From: Paraperlucidibaca baekdonensis
Lineage (GTDB): Bacteria; Pseudomonadota; Gammaproteobacteria; Pseudomonadales; Moraxellaceae
NCBI RefSeq assembly: GCF_003387535.1
Contig: NZ_QUNR01000005.1
Coordinates: 1-36,550 of the forward strand
Direction: 5' to 3'
Length of the DNA: 36,550 bases
The first letter of the stretch is position 1, and each line of letters begins with the position of its first letter. Below the pieces are notes generated by a model. That model saw nothing but the letters and a program-made list of their open reading frames with translations, was not told the origin of the DNA and ran no database searches. Shown piece after piece: positions 1 through 8,158 of this stretch. Position numbers and translations under genes: made by a program.

Positions 1-86
1 TCGTTGATGGGGGGTTTGTCCTTGCTCATGGTGTCTCCGGTCTGATGCGACAGTGTCGCTTGGTAGACCGGTTACACAAAGTCTAG
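1..86 (-). mobile_element. Terminus of an insertion sequence with the first codons of its transposase
   Basis: Only the end of the element is inside the window. On the minus strand an ATG at 29-27 opens a frame reading MSKDKPPIN that runs off the left edge. It is preceded by about 57 bases of IS-end-like DNA containing ACTTTGTGTAACC, which resembles IS256-family termini. The 5'-nucleotidase reading frame resumes exactly at 87, right after an in-frame TAG at 84-86, so the element boundary is inferred there. The family assignment is a guess from the end sequence and the short N-terminus; the outer half and the second terminus lie outside the window. Confidence 0.4.
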
Positions 87-1025
87 GACACCCTCGAAGC
101 AGACAGTGTCTTCAAAGCAAAAGGCGAAGAGGGCTATCGTCAGTATCAGCGTGAACATCAGTTGAATATTTTGGGTAAAGGCGTGGCGTTCCCTTTTATC
201 CAACGACTGTTGTCGATCAACGAGATTCGGCCAAATGACCCACCAATTGAGGTGGTGTTGCTGTCCCGTAATGATCCTGAGACTGGGCTCAGAGTTATGA
301 ACTCAATCAAGCATCACGGACTCGACATATCGCGCGCAGTATTTTTGCAAGGTGGTAATCCTCACAAATACATTCCAGCATTATCAATATGTTTGTTTCT
401 CTCCGCTAACGAATCAGATGTGCGCCAGGCTATAGATGCCGGATATCCAGCTGGCCAAGTATTACCTTCAGCTAACAATGATGACATTGCGGACAAAGAG
501 TTACGTATTGCGTTTGATTTTGACGGCGTATTGGCAGACGACGAATCAGAGTCAGTTTTTCAAGCCAATAATGACCTTGGTGAGTTTAATAAGCATGAGC
601 ATGGCAAGCGAGACACCCCACATAGTCCTGGCCCTCTAAAGAGCTTCTTATCGAAGTTATCTAGCGTTCAAGAACTTGAAAAGATGTATGCAAAAGCTAA
701 TAAAAGCTATGAACCACGGATTCGAATATCGATTGTGACTGCGAGAGGTGTTCCTTCTCATGAGCGTGTAATGAATACGATGCGAAGCTGGGGGATCACG
801 GTCAATGAAGCTTTGTTTCTCGGAGGCATTGAGAAGTCAAAAGTGTTGTCCGTGCTCGACTCACATATTTTCTTTGATGACCAAAGAGCTCATTTAGATT
901 CAACGGCGGCGATTCTTCCGTCTGTTCACGTACCGTTCGGAGTAACAAACAGCGCAGTCGAAAAACCAATGACTGTGGCAAATACAGCAGAGCTACAACA
1001 CTTAGGTATGGCAGAGGAGCAGTAA
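87..1025 (+). pseudogene. 5'-nucleotidase (PF06189-like, HAD fold), 5' end removed by an IS
   Basis: The product resembles bacterial cytosolic-type 5'-nucleotidases, which dephosphorylate nucleoside monophosphates. Visible family blocks are VVLLSRNDPETGLRVMNSI, the HAD nucleophile motif AFDFDGVLADDESE (Asp119 and Asp121 counted from the TTG at 162), SIVTARGVPSHERV and IFFDDQRAH. Open frame with family-like sequence (DTLEADSVFKAKGEEGYRQYQ) extends upstream of 162 to base 87, where it meets a stop in the adjoining IS end, so roughly the first 20 residues of the family are missing. The TTG at 162 has no good ribosome site. The catalytic core is intact, but the native start has been lost, so expression is doubtful. 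It sits two bases ahead of the next gene, suggesting an original operon. Confidence 0.75.
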
Positions 1026-1027
1026 AA

Positions 1028-1864
1028 ATGCGGATTTGGAACGAACGAGATCATGGAAAACATGCAGACTCTCTCGCTCGATTGGCTATGGCTGCTAAAG
1101 ATGCATTGCCTTCTTGCAATATAGGAAGTAGTGGAGCTGGTGAGATAACCATCAAATACGACCCGGACGCGCAACTAAAGGGTGTTCGATTTTCATCTTT
1201 TTATGTTCGCTCTATGGGGAAAGGCGACGGTGAGCTTTGGCGTGTAATGCGCAAGCTCAACAAAGAAGAAAATACTTGGGAATTTACGAATGTAGAGGAA
1301 ATTGTTGATTTCATTGCCTCATATATTGCATCAGAAAAAGCTAATAACGGCCATGTTGATATTAAGCAAGTTGAGGCAGATCAGTTGTCGCGTGCTGAGC
1401 GAATAAGGCTCATTACATCAGAGATGACGTCACAGCTACTAGAGCACTTGTCTAAATTTAAAGAAACCACGGACGGGAGGCGGATTTTCAAGGAGTTGCT
1501 GAGCACGATGCTTTGGAAGTTTTCAGAAGCTGATGGAGCTAAGCATGGCAATAAGCGCTGGACACGCGATGCTCTTGATTGCTACGCAAAAGATAAACTG
1601 ACTAAAAACTTGATTCATGAGCATACGATTCCGCGAAAAGTCCTCATTGAGGAGCTGATGTCGCTCGAAGCCATTGATCAAATCTCTATCCATGAGTTCC
1701 TATCAAAATTTTGCTTCGCCACCGTTGTTACAAAGGAAGAAGACGACCTTTTACGTAAGGCTGGATTGAATTCAAAAATGCCTACGGATTGGTCATTTGG
1801 AGACGATGATGTGATGGCTAGATATAAAGAGGCTAATTTATCACCTGTAAATATAAAAGACTGA
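1028..1864 (+). CDS. Uncharacterised 278-aa protein with an HNH-like C-terminal motif
   Basis: I do not recognise the protein with certainty. The ATG lies two bases after the nucleotidase stop and has an AGAGGAG ribosome site inside the upstream gene, so the two were probably translated together. The protein is soluble, with no signal peptide or membrane segment. The N-terminal third (to about residue 105) is mixed alpha/beta, and the middle (about 112-165) is helical and charged. The C-terminus carries IHEHTIPRKVL (His197, Glu198, His199, Pro202) followed by ATVVTKEEDDLL (231-242) and DDDVMARYKEA. The HEH..P block followed by a TKEED block recalls HNH/EVE-like nuclease-type domains in accessory-region proteins, but no full HNH triad is evident. 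Function stays open. Confidence 0.7.
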   Translation: MRIWNERDHGKHADSLARLAMAAKDALPSCNIGSSGAGEITIKYDPDAQLKGVRFSSFYVRSMGKGDGELWRVMRKLNKEENTWEFTNVEEIVDFIASYIASEKANNGHVDIKQVEADQLSRAERIRLITSEMTSQLLEHLSKFKETTDGRRIFKELLSTMLWKFSEADGAKHGNKRWTRDALDCYAKDKLTKNLIHEHTIPRKVLIEELMSLEAIDQISIHEFLSKFCFATVVTKEEDDLLRKAGLNSKMPTDWSFGDDDVMARYKEANLSPVNIKD

Positions 1865-1877
1865 GAATTGGCTTGTA

Positions 1878-1899
1878 AATATTCTAGAAATAGAATATT
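1878..1899. repeat. 9-bp inverted repeat with GAAA loop
   Basis: Bases 1878-1886 and 1891-1899 are perfectly complementary around a GAAA tetraloop, starting 13 bases after the stop of the 278-aa gene. There is no T-run after it, so it is not a textbook intrinsic terminator. It could be an RNA stabilising or processing hairpin at the transcript end. The stem is almost entirely A-T. Confidence 0.45.
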
Positions 1900-1995
1900 C
1901 GTAACCATTAACAGTTTCATATTGGCATCATGCGTAAGCTCACTATATGAGCCGGTGATGATATAGAGTTTAGCTTTTATATAAGAGGTGAACTA

Positions 1996-2154
1996 ATGCT
2001 AAAAACTTGGGTGGTTAAGTACCAGCTTCTTCCAGATAATCGCTACCGTGAAAGACATGTGCAAGCTTTCAATCAAAGCGATGCTATAAAGGTTGCTAAG
2101 GCAGAGATGCCATCAGCTAGGATAGTTGGTGGGCCTCAAGAGTTAATAAAATAA
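1996..2154 (+). CDS. Small 52-aa hypothetical protein
   Basis: The frame starts at an ATG with an AGAGGTG ribosome site eight bases upstream and encodes 52 residues starting MLKTWVVKYQLLPDN and ending ARIVGGPQELIK. It is basic and soluble, with no signal peptide. The central part (VQAFNQSDAIKVAKAEMPSA) would fit a short beta-beta-alpha unit, as seen in many small accessory-region proteins. Good ribosome site and balanced composition support a real gene. The role is unknown; it lies in an AT-rich tract unlike the resistance modules that follow. Confidence 0.5.
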   Translation: MLKTWVVKYQLLPDNRYRERHVQAFNQSDAIKVAKAEMPSARIVGGPQELIK

Positions 2155-2309
2155 GCTTGCAAGTCTTGCTGTATAAAGTATTTGGCTAAAGTTTTTATAT
2201 ATATTACGGTTTTTATAAGGGGGGTGAATGATAGATTTTCAAAGTAATATTAATAAATTATATAGGTTTATTCCGCATTAATTTTATAGATTATAAAGGG
2301 TAGCTAGAT

Positions 2310-2462
2310 ATGAAAGAATCAGTGATTTTTAAAGTAGTTGCAGTTTGTGATGGTAAAACAGTATATGAAGGAAGTTTGCTTGGCGATGCATTTCAGGGAT
2401 TTGCAGGAAGCTTAGATGATATAAAGGAAAATGAAGGCTTGTTTGAGTTGATTGGGTACTGA
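2310..2462 (+). pseudogene. Small hypothetical gene cut at its 3' end by IS6 copy 1
   Basis: An ATG preceded by AAAGGG opens a 50-residue frame starting MKESVIFKVVAVCDGK and ending ELIGY. The last codons and the TGA stop (2460-2462) lie inside the left terminal repeat of the adjoining insertion sequence, whose GGTACTGAC end supplies both the final Tyr and the stop. The native C-terminus is therefore lost. The remaining part looks like a small two-strand plus helix protein; I do not recognise a family. It may still be expressed as a truncated peptide. Confidence 0.45.
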
Positions 2463-3227
2463 CAAGTTAACTCAACGCTTGTGATAATTCGCGTATGAGT
2501 ACCTACAAAAGACACCGTTTTCATCACAGTATCATTAGCTATGCAGTCTGGGTCTATTATCGATTCAACCTGAGCTTTCGTGACATCGAGGATTTACTGG
2601 CAGAGAAGGGCATCTCTGTCAGTTATGAGGCGATCCGATTGTGGTGTATCAAATTCGGTCCTGCCTATGCTCGCAAGCTCAAGCATAAGCACGGCGGATT
2701 CGGCGATACGTTTTATCTTGATGAGGTATTCATCAAGATAAACGGAAAACAACACTACTTGTGGCGAGCCGTTGATCAAGATGGCGAAGTGGTCGATGTC
2801 TATGTTCAGAGTCGCCGTAATGGCGCAGCGGCTAGGCAATTTTTTAAGCGCTTGTTACGCAGCAATGGCGGTCCGCCACGAACGATAGTCACTGATAAAT
2901 TGGCAAGTTATAGGGTTGCTAAACGCGAACTAATGCTTTCGCTCATCATGACACTAGTAAGTACGCCAACAATATGGCTGAACAATCGCATGAGTCGACG
3001 CGATTAAGAGAGCGAGGAATGCGACGGTTCAAGTCTCCGAACCAGGCCCAACTATTTCTAACGAATCATGCTGCAGTATCTAACTTATTTAATCTAGGCA
3101 GGCACCTAACTTCAGCAGGCCATTATCGCCGGAGTAGGACAGTTGCGTTTGCAACGTGGAGAGCGGTGGTTGCGTAGCGATGTTCGGGTCAACTATTGCT
3201 GAGCTAAGAAGTTAATTTGTCAGTACC
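2455..3227 (+). mobile_element. IS6-family insertion sequence, copy 1 (about 773 bp, inactive)
   Basis: The left end reads GGTACTGACAAGTTAACTC and the right end AAGTTAATTTGTCAGTACC, imperfect inverted repeats of each other. Size, single transposase gene and terminal structure fit the IS6 (IS26-like) family. The same ends recur at 12721, 13405, 14022, 29668 and 30437. The flanking eight bases on the two sides differ, so no target duplication is seen, as expected after cointegrate formation or recombination between copies. The transposase is frameshifted, so this copy cannot move on its own. Confidence 0.88.
2495..3177 (+). pseudogene. IS6-family DDE transposase, frameshifted
   Basis: The ATG frame gives the N-terminal helix-turn-helix region and most of the DDE core (FYLDEVFIKI and IVTDKLASY). 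It then shifts near 2937, where this copy is one base shorter than copy 3, and stops at 3007. The rest of the protein (AEQSHESTRLRERGMRRFKS and onward) continues in another frame to 3177. The third catalytic residue, the Glu of AEQSHES, is therefore separated from the first two. Aligned to the full-length copy at 29708 the match is close along the whole length, so the break is recent. Confidence 0.88.
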
Positions 3228-3276
3228 GGCGCAAAGGTCAATTTTTGCTGTGCCTGGAAGTTAACTTGTCAGTACC
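3228..3276 (+). mobile_element. Second IS6 right end beside copy 1
   Basis: Bases 3236-3276 align without gaps to 3187-3227, the right end of copy 1, with seven mismatches by eye, and finish with AAGTTAACTTGTCAGTACC. This is the tail of another, diverged copy whose body is gone. It lies directly before the metal module. Confidence 0.7.
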
Positions 3277-3298
3277 GTTATGAGATGGTTTTGGCTTA

Positions 3299-3727
3299 CT
3301 ACAGATGAGTATGTCTATCATGCTGTGGTTCTGACTCCATTGAGGTCAGTCCTTGAAGAATGCCGCAAGTTATAATTGACTGTTTGTTTTGACATCGCCG
3401 ACTAAGCTCGCTGAGTTTTTCTTTGAGCTGGGACAGTTCAGCTATGCGCAAGTCGACATGGTCGATGTGCTCATCAAGAAGTTGATTCACAGCACTGCAA
3501 TCACCTGCAGGCTGAGTGACAAAACTCTGTAGTGCACGGATCTCCTCCAGTGTCATATCTAGTGCACGACAATTGCGAATGAAGCGTAGTTGATCGACGT
3601 GCACGCTTCCATAGTGACGATAGTTGCTTGCTGTTCGCGCGGGTGCTGGCAGAAGTCCAACTTTTTCGTAATAGCGCACCGTTTCTACGGTGCATTGTGC
3701 CTCGTGAGAAAGCTCTCCTATCTTCAT
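3299..3727 (-). CDS. cadR: MerR-family Cd/Pb/Zn-responsive regulator (CadR-like)
   Basis: This 142-aa protein has the MerR N-terminal helix-turn-helix (MKIGELSHEAQCTVETVRYYEKVGLL) and a long dimerisation helix ending in a metal loop. Cys77, Cys112 and Cys121 match the metal-binding cysteine pattern of the CadR/PbrR group (CadR itself uses Cys77, Cys112 and Cys119), and the C-terminus is His-rich (HDRHTHL). In this family the protein binds the elongated promoter spacer and untwists it when metal binds. It is transcribed away from the P-type ATPase gene with the shared operator between them, so the ATPase is the expected target. Whether it prefers Cd, Pb or Zn cannot be told from sequence. Confidence 0.88.
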   Translation of the reverse strand: MKIGELSHEAQCTVETVRYYEKVGLLPAPARTASNYRHYGSVHVDQLRFIRNCRALDMTLEEIRALQSFVTQPAGDCSAVNQLLDEHIDHVDLRIAELSQLKEKLSELSRRCQNKQSIITCGILQGLTSMESEPQHDRHTHL

Positions 3728-3746
3728 TGATTGGACTCCAATACGC

Positions 3747-3777
3747 TTGACTCTAAAGTTACTTTAGGGTTTTGAAT
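3747..3777 (+). promoter_or_regulatory. MerR-type promoter and operator for the P-type ATPase gene
   Basis: A TTGACT -35 (3747-3752) and a TTGAAT -10 (3772-3777) are separated by 19 bases, the over-long spacing typical of MerR-regulated promoters. The spacer holds a perfect dyad CTAAAG-TTA-CTTTAG (3753-3767). The layout matches cadA/pbrA/zntA promoters. The regulator gene starts at 3727 on the other strand. Confidence 0.85.
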
Positions 3778-3809
3778 GAGAATCATACGATGAGAAATGG
3801 AGATTTACC

Positions 3810-6110
3810 ATGACTAACCATTTAGATCATGATCACATTGAGGGTGGTGAGCTTGAGCAAAACCGAAGCTCAAATCATGAGATTGAAAACACTAAAGATT
3901 CAGCAATTGAGAGTAGCGACCTAATACCTTCTGTTTTGCTTGATGGCTCAGATGGTCAGTGTTGCTCTAGTACTCCAATTGCACTTAGCGACTTAGCAGA
4001 AACGGAAATGACGACGGACACCACCAGCACGTCCATACGTATTTTGCAGATGGACTGCCCTACCGAAGAGGCGCTTATCCGCAAGAGGCTAGCTGGTATG
4101 GTGCAGGTCAAGAGCCTAACGTTTAATTTGATGAGACGAGAGCTGACTGTAGTACATGCCTCGAACACACTGGCCCAAGTGTTGGAGGCCCTGCGCTCAT
4201 TAGGTTTTCGACCTGAGTTGAGTGTTGATAGCGCCAAACCAGTCGATCGTAAGGAGGCAAAGACTTCTTGGTGGCCGTTAGCTTTGGCTGGGGTAGCGGC
4301 AGTATTGTCGGAAACTGTGAGCTGGATCGGGTTGCCGAGTGCACTATCTGCTATTTTTGCAATCGTGGCCGTTGCTGCATGCGGCTTGACCACCTATAAA
4401 AAAGGGTGGGTCGCGATTCGTAATGGCAACCTCAATATCAATGCATTAATGAGTATCGCCGTGACCGGTGCTCTTGCGTTGGGGCAGTGGCCGGAGGCTG
4501 CCATGGTGATGGTGTTGTTCACTATTGCTGAGCTGATCGAAGCTAAGTCACTTGATCGCGCGCGAAATGCAATTAAGGGGCTCATGGAGCTTGCTCCAGA
4601 AACAGCATCTGTGCAGCAGGCAGATGGCTCTTGGCAAGAGGAAAATCCCGGTACAGTGGCTGTAGGCAGCGTAGTGCGAGTAAAGCCCGGCGAGCGTATC
4701 GGACTTGACGGTGAAATTCTGAATGGTCATTCGTCGGTGAATCAAGCACCAATCACCGGGGAAAGTTTGCCGGTGGATAAGGCTGAAGGTGACCCGGTTT
4801 ATGCGGGGACAATCAATGAGTCCGGCTCCTTTGAGTACCGAGTCACAGCGGCATCAAGTAATACGACCCTAGCTCGCATCATTCATGCCGTTGAGGAAGC
4901 ACAGGGCGCTAAGGCGCCGACTCAGCGTTTCGTTGATCAGTTCGCCCGTGTTTATACACCGATAGTATTCGCCGTTGCGATAATGGTAGCTGTACTTCCA
5001 CCGCTGTTGATGAATGGAGATCTGTTTGACTGGATCTACAAAGCATTAGTTTTGCTCGTCATCGCGTGTCCATGCGCGCTAGTGATTTCGACCCCAGTGA
5101 CTATTGTCAGTGGGCTAGCCTCCGCCGCTCGCCAGGGTATCTTAATAAAGGGTGGGGTGTATTTGGAGGAAGGCCGCAAGCTCGTTTGGCTAGCACTTGA
5201 TAAGACCGGCACTATCACACATGGTAAGCCTGTGCAGACTGACTTCAAAGTGCTTGCTGATATGGATGCAATTCACTGTCGTCAATTGGCAGTCAGCTTA
5301 GCTGGTCGCTCCGACCATCCAGTGTCACGAGCAGTAGCAAATGCTGTGAATCAATATGAGATTGAGCGGAAAGATGTCGCTTCTTTCGAGGCACTGCTTG
5401 GTCGCGGAGTGCGTGGCCTGATTGATGGTCAGTTGTACTCGTTGGGAAACCATCGCTTAGTGCATGATCTTGGCCTTTGTTCCCCTGAGCTAGAGGCACG
5501 TTTGAGTGAGTTGGAGCTCCAAGGGAAAACGGTCGTGATGCTTGTCGACGAAAAGCAGGTGCTATGCCTGTTTGCTGTAGCCGATACGGTCAAGAATAGC
5601 AGCCGTATGGCTATCGCTGAGCTGCATCGCTTAGGAATTAAGACTGTGATGCTTACCGGAGATAACTTGCATACTGCTAAAGCAATTGCTGACGAAGTAG
5701 GGGTCGATCAGGCTCGCGGTAATCAACTGCCCGAAGACAAATTGAGAGCAATTGAAGATTTCAGCGCTAAAGGTACAGTGGGTATGGTTGGTGATGGCAT
5801 TAACGATGCTCCGGCACTTGCCCGTGCCAATATTGGGTTTGCGATGGGAGCTTTGGGCGCCGATAGCGCAATTGAAACAGCTGACGTTGCCTTGATGGAT
5901 GATGACCTACGTAAAATACCTGCTTTCGTTAAATTGTCGCAGGCTACGCATTCAATATTGATCCAAAATATTACCTTGGCATTAGGTATCAAGTCTGTGT
6001 TCCTTGTGCTCACCCTAATGGGCGTGGGTACCATGTGGATGGCGGTGTTCGCTGATGTGGGGGCTAGCCTTTTAGTTGTAGGTAATGGGATGAGGCTGCT
6101 AAGAAAATAG
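3810..6110 (+). CDS. cadA: Zn/Cd/Pb-exporting P1B-type ATPase
   Basis: This 766-aa inner-membrane pump uses ATP to move Zn2+, Cd2+ or Pb2+ from cytoplasm to periplasm. Its N-terminus is His/Cys-bearing (HLDHDHIEGG; GQCCSS) and is followed by a heavy-metal-associated-like domain with MDCPTEE in place of the usual CxxC, a variant common in CadA proteins. The core shows the CPC membrane motif (Cys420-Pro-Cys422), the phosphorylation site DKTGT (Asp464), the His-Pro locus (His503-Pro504) and GDGINDAP (from 661). Length and motifs are complete. The start has a GGAG ribosome site. It is driven by the MerR-type promoter just upstream and opens the Cd/Zn module. Confidence 0.95.
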   Translation: MTNHLDHDHIEGGELEQNRSSNHEIENTKDSAIESSDLIPSVLLDGSDGQCCSSTPIALSDLAETEMTTDTTSTSIRILQMDCPTEEALIRKRLAGMVQVKSLTFNLMRRELTVVHASNTLAQVLEALRSLGFRPELSVDSAKPVDRKEAKTSWWPLALAGVAAVLSETVSWIGLPSALSAIFAIVAVAACGLTTYKKGWVAIRNGNLNINALMSIAVTGALALGQWPEAAMVMVLFTIAELIEAKSLDRARNAIKGLMELAPETASVQQADGSWQEENPGTVAVGSVVRVKPGERIGLDGEILNGHSSVNQAPITGESLPVDKAEGDPVYAGTINESGSFEYRVTAASSNTTLARIIHAVEEAQGAKAPTQRFVDQFARVYTPIVFAVAIMVAVLPPLLMNGDLFDWIYKALVLLVIACPCALVISTPVTIVSGLASAARQGILIKGGVYLEEGRKLVWLALDKTGTITHGKPVQTDFKVLADMDAIHCRQLAVSLAGRSDHPVSRAVANAVNQYEIERKDVASFEALLGRGVRGLIDGQLYSLGNHRLVHDLGLCSPELEARLSELELQGKTVVMLVDEKQVLCLFAVADTVKNSSRMAIAELHRLGIKTVMLTGDNLHTAKAIADEVGVDQARGNQLPEDKLRAIEDFSAKGTVGMVGDGINDAPALARANIGFAMGALGADSAIETADVALMDDDLRKIPAFVKLSQATHSILIQNITLALGIKSVFLVLTLMGVGTMWMAVFADVGASLLVVGNGMRLLRK

Positions 6111-6444
6111 TGTAGGTAGCAATCCCTGATAGGGTTTTGGCAGCAGTGTGAAGTGTCATTTGCTCCAGCTGAGTCTTGCAGTATGGTGTTTGGTTAGCTG
6201 ATTCACTGATTTTGATTCCAGTAGTGTTGGTTTTTTGGGGCAAAACTGCTCGTAGGCTGCTAGTAAACGGTGAAAAGCTCGCATAAAAGTGTTGGCCATC
6301 CAAGAAGCTGCGAGCCAGTTTGCGAGGCTCCCCCCTACTGATAGCTGTCTTTGGGCTTTATGCGGGGATAAAGTCGGAATATTTGATGTAATTTGTGTAT
6401 AGTTCTATTGGTATTTACTAATTTATAAGAGCCCTAGTGTAAGC
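6111..6444. other. 334-bp intergenic stretch without a convincing gene
   Basis: No frame here has a ribosome site and protein-like composition. A weak CCCT-GAT-AGGG hairpin followed by TTTT lies at 6124-6138, just after the ATPase stop, and could serve as a poor terminator. The last 80 bases are AT-rich and probably hold the promoter of the czc operon, but I cannot place -35 and -10 boxes with confidence. Confidence 0.4.
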
Positions 6445-6861
6445 ATGATGTCAGCATCACAACAGTTAACCAAGAGGCGCCGGCTAACACTATCCTTGAT
6501 GGTGATGCTGTTGCTGCATTGGACGTTTAGCTCTTGTACGGCGCTAGCTGACACTTTATGCCTTGAGCCTGATGGTGTGGTCGTTTGGGAGCACACTGGT
6601 GAGCCATGCCCTTCGGCAGTTGATGAGAAAAGCTCTGAGACACCCTGTGTGGACTTTCAGGCTCAAGATGGCCACAACGATCACGCATCGCTCTATTCGA
6701 CGTTGCAATTATCAGATCCTCCAGCGCTTATTCAGCCTTTCTATACCAATCCCGCGTATATCTCAGGTGAGTTTTCTCAGCTGAAAGTTCCTGATGGCAC
6801 TGGCCCTCCGGTAAAGCCGTTTTCCATCATTATCCGCGAAACCGCTTACCTACATATTTGA
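6445..6861 (+). CDS. Small secreted protein ahead of czcCBA (CzcI-like position)
   Basis: The 138-aa product has a basic N-terminus (TKRRR) and a hydrophobic segment ending near ALA (residues 13-36), giving a periplasmic protein after cleavage. The mature part has four cysteines (LCLEPDG, EPCP, TPCVDF plus one in the leader) and scattered His (WEHTGEP, DGHNDH). Small secreted proteins at this place, upstream of czcC, are known in other czc operons (CzcI-like), where a regulatory or metal-binding role is proposed. The similarity here is mainly by position. ATG codons at 6445 and 6448 are both possible. The gene is 64 bases ahead of czcC. Confidence 0.65.
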   Translation: MMSASQQLTKRRRLTLSLMVMLLLHWTFSSCTALADTLCLEPDGVVVWEHTGEPCPSAVDEKSSETPCVDFQAQDGHNDHASLYSTLQLSDPPALIQPFYTNPAYISGEFSQLKVPDGTGPPVKPFSIIIRETAYLHI

Positions 6862-6925
6862 TTTTCCCTGTTGACGTCTGGAGTCAGGCACGTGCCTGCC
6901 AACTTTTTGTCCTCAAGGAATTATC

Positions 6926-8158
6926 ATGTACCGCTATTTTTCAGTTTTCACTTTGCTTTCTGTTTTGCTGTGCTCAACGACAGCAGCAGCGAGCTTAAGT
7001 CTAGTTGACGCTACTCAACGCGTACTGGCGAAGAATCCACAAACAGCCCTCAGTAATGCGCTGGAGGAGGCTGCGGCCGGCCGCACTGTGCAGGCCGGAG
7101 TATTGCCCAATCCAGAGCTGAGCTATGTGCTCGAGGATTTCTCTGGCGATACTCGACGCTCTACTGGCGATGCCACTACAACTTTCACTCTTAGTCAGCG
7201 ATTTTCGTTGCCTGGCAAGCGCAGTGCTCGCCAGGCAGTTGCTGAAGATGAGCAAGCCCTTACTGCTCTTGATTCCCAAACTCAGCGTTTACGGCTGATT
7301 CGACTAACGCGTGAACGATATATCGATGCCGTGGCTGCTGAGGAGCAGCTCGATATAGCTGACCAAAGACTGGGCTTGGCCAAACAAACGCATGACTCTG
7401 TGTCGGCGCGAGTTAGTGCCGGGAAGGTCTCTCCAATAGAGCTGTCTAGAGCAACCGTTGCCATGAGGGGCGCGGAACGTGCTTTGAGGTTACAGAGTCA
7501 GTCTCGACTACTAGCGCAAAGGCGCTTAGCAGCGCTATGGGGCGAGGCTGAGCTTACTGAATCACTAAATGATGCGTTAGTGCTTCCTCAGCTATTAATT
7601 GAGCCAAATGAGCCGAGTGATAAAACTCCCATACTCAAGCAGGCGGATATTCGCGTGCAAAAGGAGCAGGCGGCAATGCGTTTAGCGCAAGCAGAGCGCG
7701 TGCCTGACTTCACACTCTCTGCGGGTATGAAGCGCGATGCTGGCACTCGTGATGAAAGTCTCCTCGTTGGTGTGTCCGTCCCGATTCCACTCTTCAATCG
7801 AAACCAAGGGGCTGTGCTTACTGCTAAGGCAAACGTTGTTGCTGCAGAGGCTGATCGGACGCTAATTAATCAGCAGTGGAGAACTCAGCGAGATCAACTT
7901 GAGACACAACGTACGGCAAGTTATCAGGAGGCTGAGCAGTTGCGCGACAATGTATTGCGCGTGGCTCGTGAGGCTGCCGAGGCGACTCAAGAAGGCTATA
8001 GCGCTGGAAAATTCTCACTACTCGATTTGCTTGATGCACAGCGCAGTCTAATCGACTCACAGAGCCAATATTTGGCGGCGAGACTCACATTTCATCAAAG
8101 CGATGCGGCACTCAATGAGCTGCTTGGCTTTGCTACATTTGCCGGAAGTACACTATGA
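6926..8158 (+). CDS. czcC: Outer-membrane factor of CzcCBA-type efflux pump
   Basis: This 410-aa TolC-family protein forms the outer-membrane and periplasmic tunnel of the tripartite pump. It has a signal peptide ending near TAAA (about residue 22), two TolC repeats rich in long Ala/Gln/Glu coiled-coil helices, and the typical ending SLLDLLDAQRSL...YLAARLTFHQSDAALNELLG. No lipobox is clear. The start follows an AAGGAATT ribosome site. Its stop overlaps the start of the next gene by four bases (ATGA), indicating translational coupling in a C-B-A operon. Confidence 0.92.
   Translation: MYRYFSVFTLLSVLLCSTTAAASLSLVDATQRVLAKNPQTALSNALEEAAAGRTVQAGVLPNPELSYVLEDFSGDTRRSTGDATTTFTLSQRFSLPGKRSARQAVAEDEQALTALDSQTQRLRLIRLTRERYIDAVAAEEQLDIADQRLGLAKQTHDSVSARVSAGKVSPIELSRATVAMRGAERALRLQSQSRLLAQRRLAALWGEAELTESLNDALVLPQLLIEPNEPSDKTPILKQADIRVQKEQAAMRLAQAERVPDFTLSAGMKRDAGTRDESLLVGVSVPIPLFNRNQGAVLTAKANVVAAEADRTLINQQWRTQRDQLETQRTASYQEAEQLRDNVLRVAREAAEATQEGYSAGKFSLLDLLDAQRSLIDSQSQYLAARLTFHQSDAALNELLGFATFAGSTL

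Noticed and set aside
926-1174. Minus-strand 82-aa frame
   Set aside because: It overlaps the nucleotidase end and the start of the 278-aa gene, with no ribosome site or family-like sequence; it is a shadow frame.
2228-2281. 17-codon frame after a GGGGGG tract
   Set aside because: It has a possible ribosome site but is too short and AT-biased to support as a gene.
6064-6303. Minus-strand 79-aa frame in the gap after cadA
   Set aside because: No ribosome site, no recognisable motif and partly inside cadA; treated as chance.
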